Numbered from the stretch's first letter, positions 33,480 to 45,699 are shown. The stretch: DNA of 64,000 bases from Micractinium sp. NFX-FRZ (GCA_029339195.1 JAPTJF010000241.1:1-64000), one strand, 5' to 3'. Notes: generated from the letters alone by a model not told the origin. Translations and numbers: made by a program.

Positions 33480-36400
33480 TCACTCCACGATGCGCATGTC
33501 CCGCTTGCGGTCTGGGGCGTACTTGTCCTTGTGGGCGTCGTACAGAGCCTGCAGGGGCAAGGGGCGAAGAGAGGGTGGGTTTGAAACGGGAGCAGCGGTA
33601 AGAAGGAGGTCGCGTGGAAAGAGCATACCTGCCCGTGTGAGCGGCATACAGCGCCTGGCAGGGAAGGGAGGGGGTCTGGAGGTGTGAGATGGGAGGTGAG
33701 AGGGGCGGCAGCAGAGCGCAGCACTTGGCATGTTGATTCCCAGCGGCGCGCTGGGTGTGTGGTGCTTCTCAAGCATCCCCTGATACAGACAGCCCCGCCC
33801 CACCTGCAGCGCCTTGCAGTAAATCGCGTGGCAGGCGTCCACATGTGCGCGTCCCTCCTCGCTGCGCAGGTCGCCTGCAGCCAGGGGCACAGCAGGGAGC
33901 ACAGCGGGGTGACAAGGTGGTGGTGGGGCGGTGTGGCTTGCCCCCCGCTGGCAATGCTCAGGTAAAGATTAGCCTGCTCCTGCCAGCCTCCCTGGTCTCC
34001 ATGCCCCTGGACGGTGGCCGTCTTTCGCCCAAACACCCCAGCACCCAGCCTCCCCCCGCTCACCCTTCCCGCCCAAACGGTGTTCAACTGTCACCCTTCA
34101 ACCTTGGCAGGCACGCGCTCTTTACCCCGAGTTCCCCCAGCACACCCACATCACCCTCCTAACACAAAGGCAACACTCCTGACCACTCCTCCGCCTTGAC
34201 ATCTGCACCTTCACGGTTTGAGCTCACCCTTGAATTCTGGCAGGCGCACCGGCGCCCCCACCACCACCGTCAGCGGGGTGCGCTTGGGCAGCGGGCCGCT
34301 CTGGAGGTTGAGGATGCCGTCGCCCCAGCCGCGGGGCACGTTGAAGCCACAGATCTGCGGGGGAGAGGAAGGGGCGACAGCACGCCACTGCTCAGGGGGT
34401 GGCACCACCACCTGCCAGCCCTCCTGCCTCGGCAGCTGACGCACGCCAACACACACACATTCACATTCGTCTGTCTTTCTTTCAGCCGCCCACCGCCATC
34501 ACCGCCATCACCGGTGCCACGCAGTTTGCGGCCCGCCAGCGGCCCCGGCACTCAAACAACAACTCAGTGATGCACCAGGACGGACATTGCTGGGCACTCA
34601 CGCTCTTGGTGGCGCGCTGCATGCGGTCAGCCAGGGACCCCGGCACCAGCTGGCCGCGCTGGTAGCACTCGTTCTCCCCAAACGCCAGCACGGGCACCAG
34701 GTCGGCGCCGGACTGCAGGGCCAGCCGCACAAAGCCGCGGCGCTTGCGCAGGATCAGGTCCAGGCAGCCGTTCTGCAGCGTGGAGAGTGCAGGAGTGCAG
34801 GGATTGAGGGTTCGTATCGCAAGGGCATGGGTCTGGGTTGGGGCTAGGTTGGTTTGGGGCGACAGCAGGCAGCGGAGCCGGGTCCACTACCCTCCCCCAC
34901 TGCTGATCCACCACCCTTCCCACCTGCTGACCTACCACCCTTTGCCACTGCACCCTGCACCGCCACCACCCTCTGCCGCCGCCGGCCCTGCACCGCCACC
35001 ACCACCACCACAGCCCACAGTGTGCCCCGCCCACCCTCCTCCCAGGTCCCCTTACCTGCGTCAGCAGCGACTCGGCGGCGCCTCCCACAGCCAGGAAGAC
35101 AGAGGAGCCGGGGCCCTGGGCCAGGCGTGCCAGCAGCGTGCTGCGGTTGACGTCGCAGAGGCCATGGAGCAGGCAGATTTCACGGCAGAAGGAGACGCGC
35201 AGGTTGAGGTCAAGCACGCCTGGTGGGGGTGGCAAGGGGATGGGAGGGAGACTGAGTGGACAACGTGAGGGGCAGCAGGGAGATGCACAGACTGGAGTGC
35301 AGCAGGAATGAGAGGGACGGAGCAGGGGGGTGGGAGGGAGAGGGGCAACAGGCAGGGGGAAGGGGCTGCATGGGGCAGGGAGTTGTTCAGGAGTGGTGTT
35401 GCAGCCCGGGGGTTGGAGCTCTGGCAGCAGGCAAGATGCCATGAGTTGCACAGGTGAGCAGCGCCCCTCCGTGTGAAGCAGCAGCGTCTGCCACGCTGCC
35501 GAGCTGGCCACCGCTGCCTGTACCAGGCTGAGCAGGCACATTCCGAGGCAGGTAGAGGCTCAAGTAAGGCCCTCACGGCGGACGCTCTGCAGAACCAAGC
35601 AAGCTGCACAGCGCAGCAGACGGTGCAGCCAGCCTCCACAATCAGGCAGGCAGCGGTGCATGCGTTGAGGCCCCCTCACCGATGGACAGGCGTATGCCTG
35701 GGAAGAGCTTGGAGAAGCCCAGCAGGTCTGTGCAGAAAGCCAAGAAGTACGCATTGCCCAGCAGGCCGTGCGGATGCCCCGCCCAGATGTAGGTGCGTGA
35801 CGGGTCCAGCTCAGCGGTCTTCACCAGGCGGGAGCCGGCAAAGTAGCGGGCCTGCCCCCAGTACAGAGGGGAGCTGCGGGCCAGCCAGGGCAGCCGGCTG
35901 GTGCCCACGGCATGGCGGCCGGCGGGGGAGATGATGTAGAGGTGGTAGAGCAGCAGGGGGAGGCGCAGGATGGGCTCTGTATAGAAGATGAAGCCAAACA
36001 GGAGCCAGCAGGAGGGGCCTGCAGGGGCAGGCAGAAGCGGGGCGGGGTTCAAAGAGGGGCCAGCTGGCAGGACAGGCCTGTGGCGGGAAGACGGCAGGCG
36101 GAGCGGAGCGCATGTGCGGAGGGCCCGAGGCGGGGGCAGCAACCCAGCATCTCGACATGCTGCAGAGTCAGCATGGATAATGGGGCACAGGGCGGTGCGT
36201 GCAGCTAGGGGTGAGTAATGGGCAAGACGAGCGCGGCGGCGCGCGGCGGGAAGCTGGACATGCGGCGATGCAACGGTGGCAGTATCCGGGCACGGACCGC
36301 GCTTTGGACGACCGTGCTGTCACATGTTGGTGGCAAATCAACAAACTACGCGATCTGCTCACCTGTAAAGTACCTGAACGAGAGATAAATTGCGCCCAGC

Positions 36401-36501
36401 AGCTCCAGCACCGTCCAGGCCGCCTCACGCAGCGAGCAAGTGACGGCGACGACGGCGGCACTAAGTGCCGCCGCCACCTGCTGCCACTCGCCCCTCGACA
36501 T
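33480..36501 (-). CDS. DGAT2: Diacylglycerol acyltransferase type 2 (359 aa)
   Basis: It catalyses acyl-CoA plus diacylglycerol to triacylglycerol, at the ER and lipid droplets. Seven exons are in phase: 36501-36363, 36018-35680, 35219-35056, 34772-34602, 34354-34228, 33874-33804 and 33548-33480. Diagnostic blocks are TYIWAGHPHGLL (HPHG, about residues 128-131), SVFLAVGGAAESLL, RRGFVRLALQSGADLVPVLAF then GENE, and CGFNVPRGWGDGILNL. The N-terminus has hydrophobic segments (LELLGAIYLSFRYF, WLLFGFIFYTEPILRL) as expected for the membrane hairpin. The usual YFP block reads QARYFAGSRLVKTAEL here, with Ala in place of Pro. Length fits the family (300-400 aa). The name DGTT is used for algal members; which paralogue this is cannot be told. 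Confidence 0.95.
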
Positions 36502-37462
36502 GGCTAACGCGCACAGCCAGGCTCCACCCCGTGTCGTGAGCGTGGGGGCAGGGCAGCGAAGCGAGGTAGTTTGCATAGCGGAGCCGAAACCAGCAAGTGC
36601 GTCGTCAGCAGTTGAAGCGTCAGGCAAGCTGTTGGAATGGTTCAAACACGCTGTTGAGGGTTGATAGAATCTTGTAATGGCGGGTCGAGCGTCTCGGAAG
36701 GCAGTCGGCGTTGTGCTATTACAAATGCCCGCTGGGGCAGCGCAGGCAGCGGGAGCGCGAGCGGCGGCCATGTGGTCTGCGCGGGCGGGCATTGTGAGTG
36801 GCACAGAAGCATTTTGCTCACAATGCATGGTTCACGGTCAGTTTGCAACCCTGTTAGCATTCAATGGAAGGGCTGCCCACAAGCAGCGGACTGGCCGTTG
36901 TCGGCACCGCCCCCAGCGGGAAGCCGCACAGCTAGCCGCACAGGTGGCTGTCCTTGTCCTCGATTTCACTTATCCCAAAAGCAGACGCATCGACTCACTA
37001 CTTTGACTTGCAATCTGATTTGTGCAGCCGTCTTCATCAGGCCAGCCGCCGTCAGCGGGCGGAGGGCCCTCCGCCCGCTGACGGCGGATGGGAACTTCTG
37101 CACGGCTTGACACACGTCTTCCCTATTGTTTCTGCTGATCTTAATACATTCAAAGTACTGCTATGCTCCCCGCGTCCCCTGCAAGTGTCCCCAAGAGTGC
37201 AGACTTGCGCCTCGGCCAGCAAAGCAGGGCAGCAGGCAACGCAGCGAGCACTGCACTGAGCCATCGGGGCCAGCCATGGCCTCTCCCAACCTGCAACCCA
37301 CATCTAAGTTTTACGAGAGCAGCAGGAGACGCCAGGCCGCGGAACCAGTGCAGCGTGCGGCAGCAAGTCGCGGAGGGCTGCGGAGGAGCAGCAGCGGCGG
37401 CTGAACGCTCTAGGGAGTCCCCCTGTAGATAAACGCGCTACGCGCGGCTCCAGGGCCTCACC
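36502..37462. promoter_or_regulatory. Divergent intergenic region (DGAT2 / SmB)
   Basis: 961 bp lie between the two start codons. It contains a 42-bp perfect palindrome (37046-37087). A 42-codon open frame at 37276-37404 upstream of SmB could be an upstream ORF in its 5' leader. No other feature is supported. Confidence 0.5.
37046..37087. repeat. 42-bp perfect palindrome
   Basis: The 21-nt arm 37046-37066 is followed with no spacer by its exact reverse complement 37067-37087. It is GC-rich and lies between the DGAT2 and SmB genes. Confidence 0.95.
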
Positions 37463-39057
37463 ATGAGCGGCGTCAGCAAGACGGGCAAGCTGCTTCAGTA
37501 CATAAACTACAGTAAGCTGGGGTAACACCCACGGGGACTGCTCAGGGGTCGGAGCAAGCGGCGCCGGGGAGCAGCGAGGGCTCTGCAACGCGATCACCTC
37601 CCTCCCGCCGCTTACACCCCTCCCCGCTGCTGATGGCTGCAGGGATGAGAGTGACCGTGACGGATGGTCGCCAAATCGTGGGCAGGTGCGCACGGGGGCC
37701 GTCCTCCAGCCCTGCATGGCCCATCATGCAGCCCACAGCCTGCTCAGCGCCTGCCCGGTGCCCGACTGCTGCTGCAGGTTCATGGCATTCGACCGGCACA
37801 TGAACCTGGTGCTGGGTGACGCTGAGGAGTTCAGGAAGCTGCCGCCCAAGAAGGGGGTCTCGGAGGACGACGTGCGCCGCCGCTGCCGTTGCCGCCGTTG
37901 CCCTGCCTTGGTTGCGTGCCTCCCATGCCGCATCCTGCTGCATGCCTGCTGTTGTTGCTGGTGGTGGAGCATGCGGCGTTGCATGTACACAGCCGCATGG
38001 GCAGCAGTAGCTGTCTGCCAATCAACCCGCTGCTCAACCTGCGCCGTGCTCACGTCGTCGCACGTTGCCTGCCCGCCGCGCCCCGCCCCGCCTGCAGCGC
38101 GAGCAGCGCCGGGTGCTGGGTCTGGTGATCCTGCGGGGAGACGAGGTGGTGGACCTCACGATAGAAGGCCCCCCGCCTGCGGACGAGAGCCGGCTGGCCA
38201 AGGGGGCGGCAGCACCCGGCGGGCCCGGCATGGGGCGCGCCGCAGGCCGCGGCATGCCCGTGGCTGCCCCCGGCGCTGCGCCGGTTGGGCTGGCGGGCGT
38301 GGCGCCCGGCGTGGGTGCGCCTGCGCCCGGCCAGATGATGCCGCGGCCCAGCATGCAGGCGCCGCCGATGATGCACCCGCCCGGCATGCCGCCGCCGGGC
38401 ATGCCGCCGCCGGGCTTCAGGTGGGCGAATGCAGCTGCTGCATGCCAGTGCTGCTCTGCTGTGCTGGCGGTGCTGCTGCAGGCTGTTGCTTTCCAGGGGC
38501 TGGCTGTGGGGGAGTCACATTCAGCAAAGTGCTGGCCGGTCCAGGATATGCATGGCCTCGCTGTTGGTGGGATTTGGGTGCGGCCCGTGCAGCCAATGCT
38601 GGTTGAGCAATGCCCCCAGTTATTCCCGTGAGCTACGCGAGGTCCCGCTTCTTCCCCTTGCTCTCTGCTCCGCCCATGCCAGCTCAAAATGCATGGCCTC
38701 CTCGCCTCCCCTCTGCAGGCCCGGCATGCCGCCCCCGGGCATGCCGCCGCCCGGCTTCCGCCCAGGCATGCCGCCGCCGTTCATGGGGGGCCCCGGCATG
38801 CCGCCGCCCGGCTTCCGGTGAGTGCGTGCGGGCGTGGGCAGGGCGTAGTGATGCTCATTCAGTTGTCATCCACCCTGTTGGCTTGCTGAACGTGGGCTCA
38901 GCCAATGTGCCTTTCCACATGCAGCTCAGCACCCTGCACATGACTCTCTCTCCCCCGCGTTCTTGCCCCACGTGTCTGCAGGCCCGGCATGCCTCCCCCT
39001 GGCATGCCCCCGCCCGGCATGCCCCCTCCCGGCATGCGCCCGCCGGGTCCCCAGTAA
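37463..39057 (+). CDS. SNRPB: Spliceosomal Sm protein B (SmB/B', 227 aa)
   Basis: Core Sm-ring subunit of the U1, U2, U4 and U5 snRNPs. Six exons are in phase: 37463-37511, 37643-37685, 37778-37871, 38098-38420, 38719-38817 and 38982-39057. The protein starts [16 protein letters not shown]. The Sm1 motif spans the second and third exons ([33 protein letters not shown]). Sm2 reads [19 protein letters not shown]. The C-terminal half is the family's proline-rich tail, with repeated GMPPP and PPGF units. The last two exons both begin [13 protein letters not shown] after an AG|G or CG|G junction, suggesting they arose by exon duplication. Length matches plant SmB. Confidence 0.96.
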
Positions 39058-39565
39058 TGTGGGTGGCAAACCGCTGCTTAGGAGCCTCCGAAGCGGCACG
39101 TCACAGCATCAAGCGCTGCTGCGGCGCTGTGTGGAATCAGGGGTGCCGTAGCACGCGCAGCGCGACCACATGCAGCCACCCCCCTGCTCTCTTTACTTGC
39201 ACCCTTTTGACCTCTCCCCCATGACCCCTGTCTTCTGTTTCTGCTCCCATCTAGCGGCCGCTCGGGGTGCTCCCCTCCCAAAGCGGTGGCACTGCTTCGT
39301 TGCACTCTGTCCCATGCTCTTCCTGAAATGAAAAGAGGCCACGCACTGAACGGCCCCTCTGCGTTCAATCAATCTTTGTTGTTGCAGCCACGGTAACATC
39401 ACACAGCGGCAACGCCAGTGGCACAGCTGGAGCAGGGATTGAATGCAGCGGCAGATTGGCGGAGCAGCAAGGAGGAGGCAGAGGTGGGGGGACAGTAAAG
39501 CAGCGAAACGTAGAGCAAGGCACACAAGGAGGGAGTGGCGTGCAGACATGAGCCACACGGCCCCG
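39058..39565. other. Convergent 3' intergenic region
   Basis: About 508 bp lie between the stops of SmB (+) and dynein LC1 (-). No gene or repeat of note. Confidence 0.45.
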
Positions 39566-40669
39566 CTACTTGCTGGCAGCCTCCCGCTCCTCCACATCCA
39601 CAGGCTGCCCATCCAGCTTCTTCAGCGTGGGCACCCGCTTGAGCACCTGCGGGCAAGTCAACAGTAGGCGGCAGCTGCTGAGGATGGACCAGACGTGGGG
39701 AAGGAGCGCTGCCATGGGGCATGACCTTACAACCGAGTTGTCCTCTGTCCACCCCCTGCCACCAGCCAGTCTCCCCACCCCAAAGCTGTGCCCACTACCC
39801 CCCATCTGCCCGCCCCACCTCCACGCGGTACTGCGCCAGCGCATTGTTGTCCTTCCACTCGTTGTACAGCGGGTTGCCCACCAGCAGCAGGTCCTCCAGC
39901 TCCGGCAGCCCCGTCAGCCGGTCCACCTCTGCCCAGTCCTTGATCTTGTTGTTGCTGGCAAACAGCACGCGCAGCTTGGCGCACTTCTCGATGCCCGCCT
40001 GCACGCAGGGGCGGACGGGTGGGTGGGCAGCGACTGACAGACTGGTCAAGACAGGCGGGCATTTCAGGGGGCAGGCAGGCAGGAGGTAGGTGGAGGCACG
40101 CAATGTGTGGAACCAATGCTCTGCATGTTTTGAGTGGTGTGACCAGCACACAGTCTTGGACTGCCACGCTAACCATGATCACTACCCACCCCCGCCCTGC
40201 CACCACCCACCAGGCGGTCAATTTGGTTGTAGGACACCCACAGCTGCTGCAGCGTGCCCGCCACCGCCTCCAGGTTCTCCAGCTTCTTCAGGCAGTTGCG
40301 CCCCAGCGACAGCACCTCCAGCGCCTCCAGCCCCGCCAGGTTGCCAATCTTGTCCAGGTTGTTGGTGGACAGCGCCAGGTGGCGGCACGCCTTCAGCGCG
40401 GCCAGGCTGGAGTCCATCTTCTCTATCTGCAGAACGGGTGGGCAGAGGCCAGTATTGTGCTACAGGCGGCATGCAGGCAGCATCCCCTATTCTCCTTCAG
40501 CAGCTGCAAGCGTTGCTGTGCTGGTACTGCTGAAGAAGGGCGGCAGAGCTGTTGCACGCACCGGAGGGCATACGCCGATGAGATCCACACGCTCTGCCGT
40601 CTCTGGAGCTGTGCCGCTGGCCGCCGCCCACTTGGCCAGAGCGTCTTTGCAGGTAGTTGCCTTGGCCAT
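39566..40669 (-). CDS. DNAL1: Axonemal outer-arm dynein light chain 1 (190 aa)
   Basis: A leucine-rich-repeat light chain that binds the microtubule-binding domain of an outer-arm dynein heavy chain in motile flagella. Four exons are in phase: 40669-40574, 40426-40211, 39998-39819 and 39646-39566. The N-terminus MAKATTCKDALAKW and the block IEKMDSSL are LC1 hallmarks. The LRR core follows: CRHLALSTNNLDKI, LEVLSLGRNCLKKLENLE, LQQLWVSYNQIDRL, LRVLFASNNKIKDW and LEDLLLVGNPLYNEW. The C-terminus is VLKRVPTLKKLDGQPVDVEE, the family's capping helix. Length is close to the usual ~195. All motifs are intact, so the gene looks functional. It is head-to-head with a flagellar kinesin at 41054. Confidence 0.95.
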
Positions 40670-41053
40670 GATGGGCGCTTCTCTGCAGGGGAGGTGTCAA
40701 GTGACGTTGGCGCACTGCAGGCGACGGCTGCGGCGGCAAACTGAGGAGGTGCAGTGCCGCGATGATGCAGGCCTGCGGATGGCGCACATAGCAGCGCACA
40801 CACTGCAATGGGCATAGCAGCACCTGCGAGCCGCAAGAGGAGTCTCGGCGCGGTGACGGGGTGGACCGTCGCGACAGGCGTTGACTGGAGGCTGCCGAGA
40901 TGTATACAGGCCAACGGAGGCTAAATTGATACACGTTTGGCTGCCGTGGGAGACGGAGCGGTTCATTTGAGCCCAGCCACGCTGGCATGTAGCGTCCAGC
41001 TCCTTGTTCACTCATTTCGCGACCCGCAGAACTCTGATTTGTCAAAATCAACA
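40670..41053. promoter_or_regulatory. Bidirectional promoter of the flagellar gene pair
   Basis: 384 bp separate the start codons of dynein LC1 (-) and the KIF6-type kinesin (+). A shared regulatory region is likely, since both products act in flagella. I did not recognise an X-box or other named ciliary element by eye. Confidence 0.5.
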
Positions 41054-44000
41054 ATGGCACTCGAAGGCGGGGCCCCGGGCGGCCCCGGCTCGGAGCGCAT
41101 TCGCATTTTCCTGCGGCTGCGCCCTGTGACCCGCCCAACCACCAGAGTGTTGATGGGAGCGGCGGAGGAGCCGCCATGGGTGGAGTTCAACGTGCCGCGC
41201 AATCCCAACGAGGGGTGGGTCCTGGACGGCGGCGGGAGGCGCCGGCGCCGCTGGTGGCAGGACCCTTGCTGATGGTGACCTCAAATGCCTTATATCTGAC
41301 CATGCCTTTCCTGACGCAGGCTGATCAACAACTCGCGCGAGAGCTACAAGTTCACGTTTGACGGCCTGCTGCCGCCAGACGCGCAGCAGGAGGAGGTGTT
41401 TGACCGCGTGGCGCTGCCGATGCTGCGCTCTGCGCTTGACGGCTACAACGGCACCGTGTTTGCCTATGGGCAGACGGGCAGCGGCAAGACGTTCACCATC
41501 ACGGGTGGTGCGGAGCGCTACGCCGACCGCGGCCTCATCCCGCGTGCGCTGACGGCGCTGTTTGCCGAGGCGGGGCGCCGCAGCGGGCACACCTACACGG
41601 TGCACGTCTCCTATATGGTGGGTGCTGCAATATTGGGGGGCGGAAGGGCACAAGACCGCTGCGCAAAGGATGCAGCAGCGGTCAGCAGCCTTGGTTCCAA
41701 GCAGCATGAGCACCAGGATGAGTCGTCGCGCAGGCTGCCTCTGGCACTGCTGCTGCAGCCACCTGAACCACACTGCTTGGTGCGCTGTTGGCCGTGCTTG
41801 CTGCAGGAGATCTACAACGAGACTGGGTTCGACCTGCTGGATCCGGGGCGGGAGGTGCGGGCGCTGGAGGACCTGCCCAAGGTGATGAGCGGGAGGTGTG
41901 GGCATATGCAGGGGGTGGCGGAGGGGGTGAGGTTTGGTGGTGCACCGAAAAGGGGGCACCGCAGGGAGGAGACCTCCCTCCAAGCCTGCTTCGACTTACC
42001 TTGCTTGTAGATGTGTTATGTTCTTCACTACCTACGTGTGGCTGGCTGCTTTCGCCCTCAAGCTCGCCATCACCTTGCTGCCCGGCTGTCCCTCCCGTCT
42101 GCCCAGGTGCACATCATGGAGGATGAGGAGAGCCGCATGCACATACGGGGGCTGTCCCTGCACCGCTGCGACAATGAGGAGCAGGCGCTCAACATGGTGC
42201 GTTGTGCTGGGGTTGCCTGGGGGAGCAGAAGCACAGCTGCGATGCTGGGTGTGGAGGGCAAAGCACACTGTGCACCTGACAGCAGAAGCGCCAGTCGACC
42301 ACTCCCCGCCTGGCTAATTTTTTTATAAATCCCCGCCTGGCTGACGCCTGCGTGTCCCTCTGCCTGAACACGGCCCTCTATGCTTTCCTCCCTACTGTCC
42401 TGTCACCCCTGCAGCTCTTCCTGGGCGACACCAACCGCGTGGTGGCCGAGACGCCGCTCAACCAGGCCTCCTCCCGCTCCCACTGCGTCTTCACGCTGCA
42501 CATCGAGGCGCGGCGCCCCGGGGAGGCGGTGGTGCGCCGCTCCAAGCTGCACTTTGTGGACCTGGCGGGCAGCGAGCGCGTGGGCAAGACGGGGCTGCAG
42601 GCGCACACGCAGGTCAAGGAGGCCAAGTTCATCAACCTCAGCCTGCACTTCCTGGAACAGGTGGGGCATGGCGGGGGTGGGGGTGGGGGGCGGGGGTGAG
42701 GTGGTTGGGTGGGAAGGGGGGGTGCAAGGGACGGCTGCAGTGCAGAGACGAGTCAGCAGAGGTGTGGTGGAGACTGCTAGGCGGTGGGTATTAACCTGGC
42801 AGATGTGCATGGTGCTTGGGAAATAGAGGTGCGCGCTGTGCCACGCTGTGCTTGCCCATTTGTGCCCACTGGCAGCAAATCTGATGTCACCACTTCGTCT
42901 GCCGTGGACGCCCCCTGTGCCTGCCCCCGCTTCTGCTGCCCCCGCAGGTCATCATCTCCCTGCAGGAGGGGCGGTCCCACATCCCCTACCGCAACAGCGT
43001 GCTCACCATGGTGCTGCGCGACTCGCTGGGCGGCAACACGCGCACCGTCATGGTGGCGGCGGTGGCGCCCGAGGCGCAGCACGTGGAGGAGAGCATCAGC
43101 ACCTGCCGCTTTGCGCAGCGCGTGGCCATGATCTCAAACAAGTGAGCTGGGGGTGGCAATGGGTGTGCTGGTTGAGGATGCGTGCTGTCCAGCTGCCGTG
43201 AGCTCACAGTGCGCCCATGTTCCTGTTGTCGAGCCGTGCTTCGGAACCCGCCTAAACTTCATCATCCCATCCAGTACCTGCACAGTTCCTTCAGCAAGCA
43301 TTAGCAGCATCCCACCCACCCCTCCCCTTCCCTCCTGCCCCTCCTCCCAGGGTGGAGGTGAACGAGGAGCTGGACCTGGAGGTGGTGGTCAAACGGCTCA
43401 AGGCAGAAAACATGCTTCTGCGGCAGGAGCTGCAGCTGCTGCGCTCCGGCGCGGGCGGTGGCAGTGGCGGCACAGACGGGGCAGCGGAAGGGGCAGAAGG
43501 GGCAGCAGCAGCAGCCGGCGGTGCCGGCGATGGGGATCAGCGTGGGGCGCTGTCCGAGGCGGAGCTGCACCTGCTGCGCCGCCAGGTGGCAGCATTTGTG
43601 GACGACCCCTCCCCAGATGCTGTGCTCAACGTGGAGGCCAGCATGCTGTTCATCCGGGCTGCATTCGACATGCTGAAAGGCATGGTGCAGCCGGGGCAGG
43701 GCGGCGCTGGCTCGGCTGGCTGGCAAGGGGCTGCAGCGGGCAGCGGCGGGCCGGAGCCTGGTGTGGCTGCTGAGCTGCGCAGCCTGCGGGTGCTGGTGCA
43801 GCAGCAGGAGCAGCAGATTGGCGTGCTGACGGGGGTGATCAGGAAGCAGAGCCTGGCGGCGCCTGGCAGGAGCGCCACTGCGGGCAGCGCTTCGGCTGGG
43901 CACAGCCGCTGCAGCAGCGCTCGCAGCTGTGATCCCCTGGAGGGCGGCCTGGCAGTGCAGGGGGCACCATCTGGGGAGCCTGCAAGCAGCACACATGCTG

Positions 44001-45361
44001 GCTGGGTGAGCTCCAACCAGACTGGCTGGCAGCAGGCAGCGCAGGCGGACCCACAGCTGCTGCAGCAGCAGCGCCCTGCCAGCTCAGCAGGGCGTGTTGC
44101 CTCGCTGGCGCCAGCAGCCAGCTTACCAGCCCCTGCCTACTCTGATGAACTGCTGGCAGATCAGCACAAAGCGGTGAGGCTCGGTGACCGTGCATATGCC
44201 AGCTGCTGGAGCCCGGCTTGGGCCCCAGTGCGACAAGAGTGTGTGCGTAGGGCCTGCATGTGTGCCTCCTCGGCTTCCCTGCACAGCAGCCCACCTCACC
44301 TGGTGCGCTGCACCTCCCTTCACTCCCTGCCCGCAGTTTGAGTACTTTTGCGCCACCAGCCCAGCCCACGACACAGTGGCAGAGCACAAGGCGGTGCTGC
44401 GTGGGCGGTATGAGGAGGCGCGTGCATTGGGCGGCCAGGTCACCACTGCCAAGCAGCGCATTGGAGAGCTCAAGTCGGCAATGGAGCAGCGCCGGCTGGC
44501 GCACTCCATGGCGGCGCTGCTGCGGCAGCAGCAGCAGGGGGGAGGGGCCAGCGGGGCGGAGGAGCTGGCGGAGCAAGAGCGGGCAGAGGCGGAGGAGAGG
44601 CGCTTTAAGGGGCTGATTGAGCAGGTGCGGGGATGCGGTAGTGCACATGTATTGGGTTTGGGCCCAGTGGAAGGCGGGCAAAGTTGACCAGGGTGTGGGT
44701 GTGCCTTTCTGACTGCCTGCTGGCATGCGTGTTTTTGCTTCCCTACTCCTAAGATCCCACATTCTCTATGTTAAGCGTTTTCAAATCTGATCCTGCCCCC
44801 TCCCTGTCTCTGCGCATGGCAGGAGAAGGAGGCGTACCGCGTGGCGTACGGCCAGCTGAAGGGCGTCAAGGCGGAGATTGACGGCGTGCAAGCGGCGCTG
44901 GGGCATGCGCGCATGCGGCTGCAGCATGACTTCCAGATCTGGTATGCTGCCATGGCTGGCAGCGGCAGCACTGGCGGCAGCGGTATGGTCGTCAGCAGCT
45001 TAGGCAGAGACGGCAGCAGCAGTGGAGGCATCAGTCGTGCAGACAGCGGCAGCCAGCCGGCCCAGAAGGCCGGGGCAGCAGGGCCGGTGGCGGCAGATGG
45101 AGTGTCGGGCAAGCGGTCTCCGCTTGAGCAGCAGCAGCAGCGCGACTGGAGCATACCTGCCGCGGCGGCTTCGGCAGTTCCAGCTCAGATGCGGCCTAAC
45201 AGCAGCAGTCGTGGCAGCCGCAGCACTGCCCCGTGGCAAGCAGAGAGCACGGGTGCAGTGCCCGGATCCTGGCAACCTGTCCAGCCCTACTCCAGCGGCC
45301 AGCAGCGCCAACAGTCGCTGCCCAGCAGTGGTATCCCTAGCGCTGCGGCGCAGCAGCAACC

Positions 45362-45406
<45 letters not shown>

Positions 45407-45590
45407 CGGATTGCCAGGGGGCCCGCCCCAGCCGCCGCCCTCACCACCACCGCCAGCAGACCCGTATGCCGGGGTGGATCCCGAGGTGCTGGCCACTGCC
45501 AAGCCGCTGCTGACAGGCAATGCTCAGGCGGATGCCGACATCATCAAGTTTTACCAGGCGCGCGCTGAGCTGCTCAAGGGCATGCGGTGA
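41054..45590 (+). CDS. KIF6: Kinesin-9 family motor, KIF6 type (980 aa)
   Basis: Plus-end microtubule motor of the kinesin-9 family, confined to ciliated lineages. Nine exons are in phase: 41054-41214, 41320-41617, 41807-41881, 42107-42196, 42415-42660, 42948-43141, 43351-44173, 44337-44624 and 44823-45590. The N-terminal motor has FAYGQTGSGKTFTITGGAER (P-loop about residues 104-111), MEIYNETGFDLLDP, LEDLPKVHIMED, LFLGDTNRVVAETPLNQASS (start of switch I), FVDLAGSERVGKTG (switch II) and IPYRNSVLTMVLRDSLGGN. The LEDLPKV and LFLGDTNR blocks point to KIF6 rather than KIF9. The coiled-coil neck and tail (QLKGVKAEIDGVQAALGHAR, RLQHDFQIW) and the end ADADIIKFYQARAELLKGM match the kinesin-9 C-terminal domain. 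A poly-Gln tract encoded by a CAG run lies at 45356-45405. Nothing suggests decay. Confidence 0.95.
45356..45405 (+). repeat. (CAG)n poly-glutamine tract in the kinesin tail
   Basis: A nearly uninterrupted CAG run encodes about 16-19 Gln residues between the coiled coil and the conserved C-terminal end. Confidence 0.9.
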
Positions 45591-45699
45591 CTACAATGGC
45601 GGGGGCATGGCGGTGGGGGCGGGGGGGGCGGCATCTGGCTAGAGCTTTCTCCCTCAATTGCCCTGTCTCCCTTTGCCTGGCCATGTGCTGAGATGAGAA

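Noticed and set aside
37276..37404. 42-codon open frame before SmB as a small gene
   Set aside because: It has no recognisable motif and lies just upstream of SmB; at best an upstream ORF in the leader.
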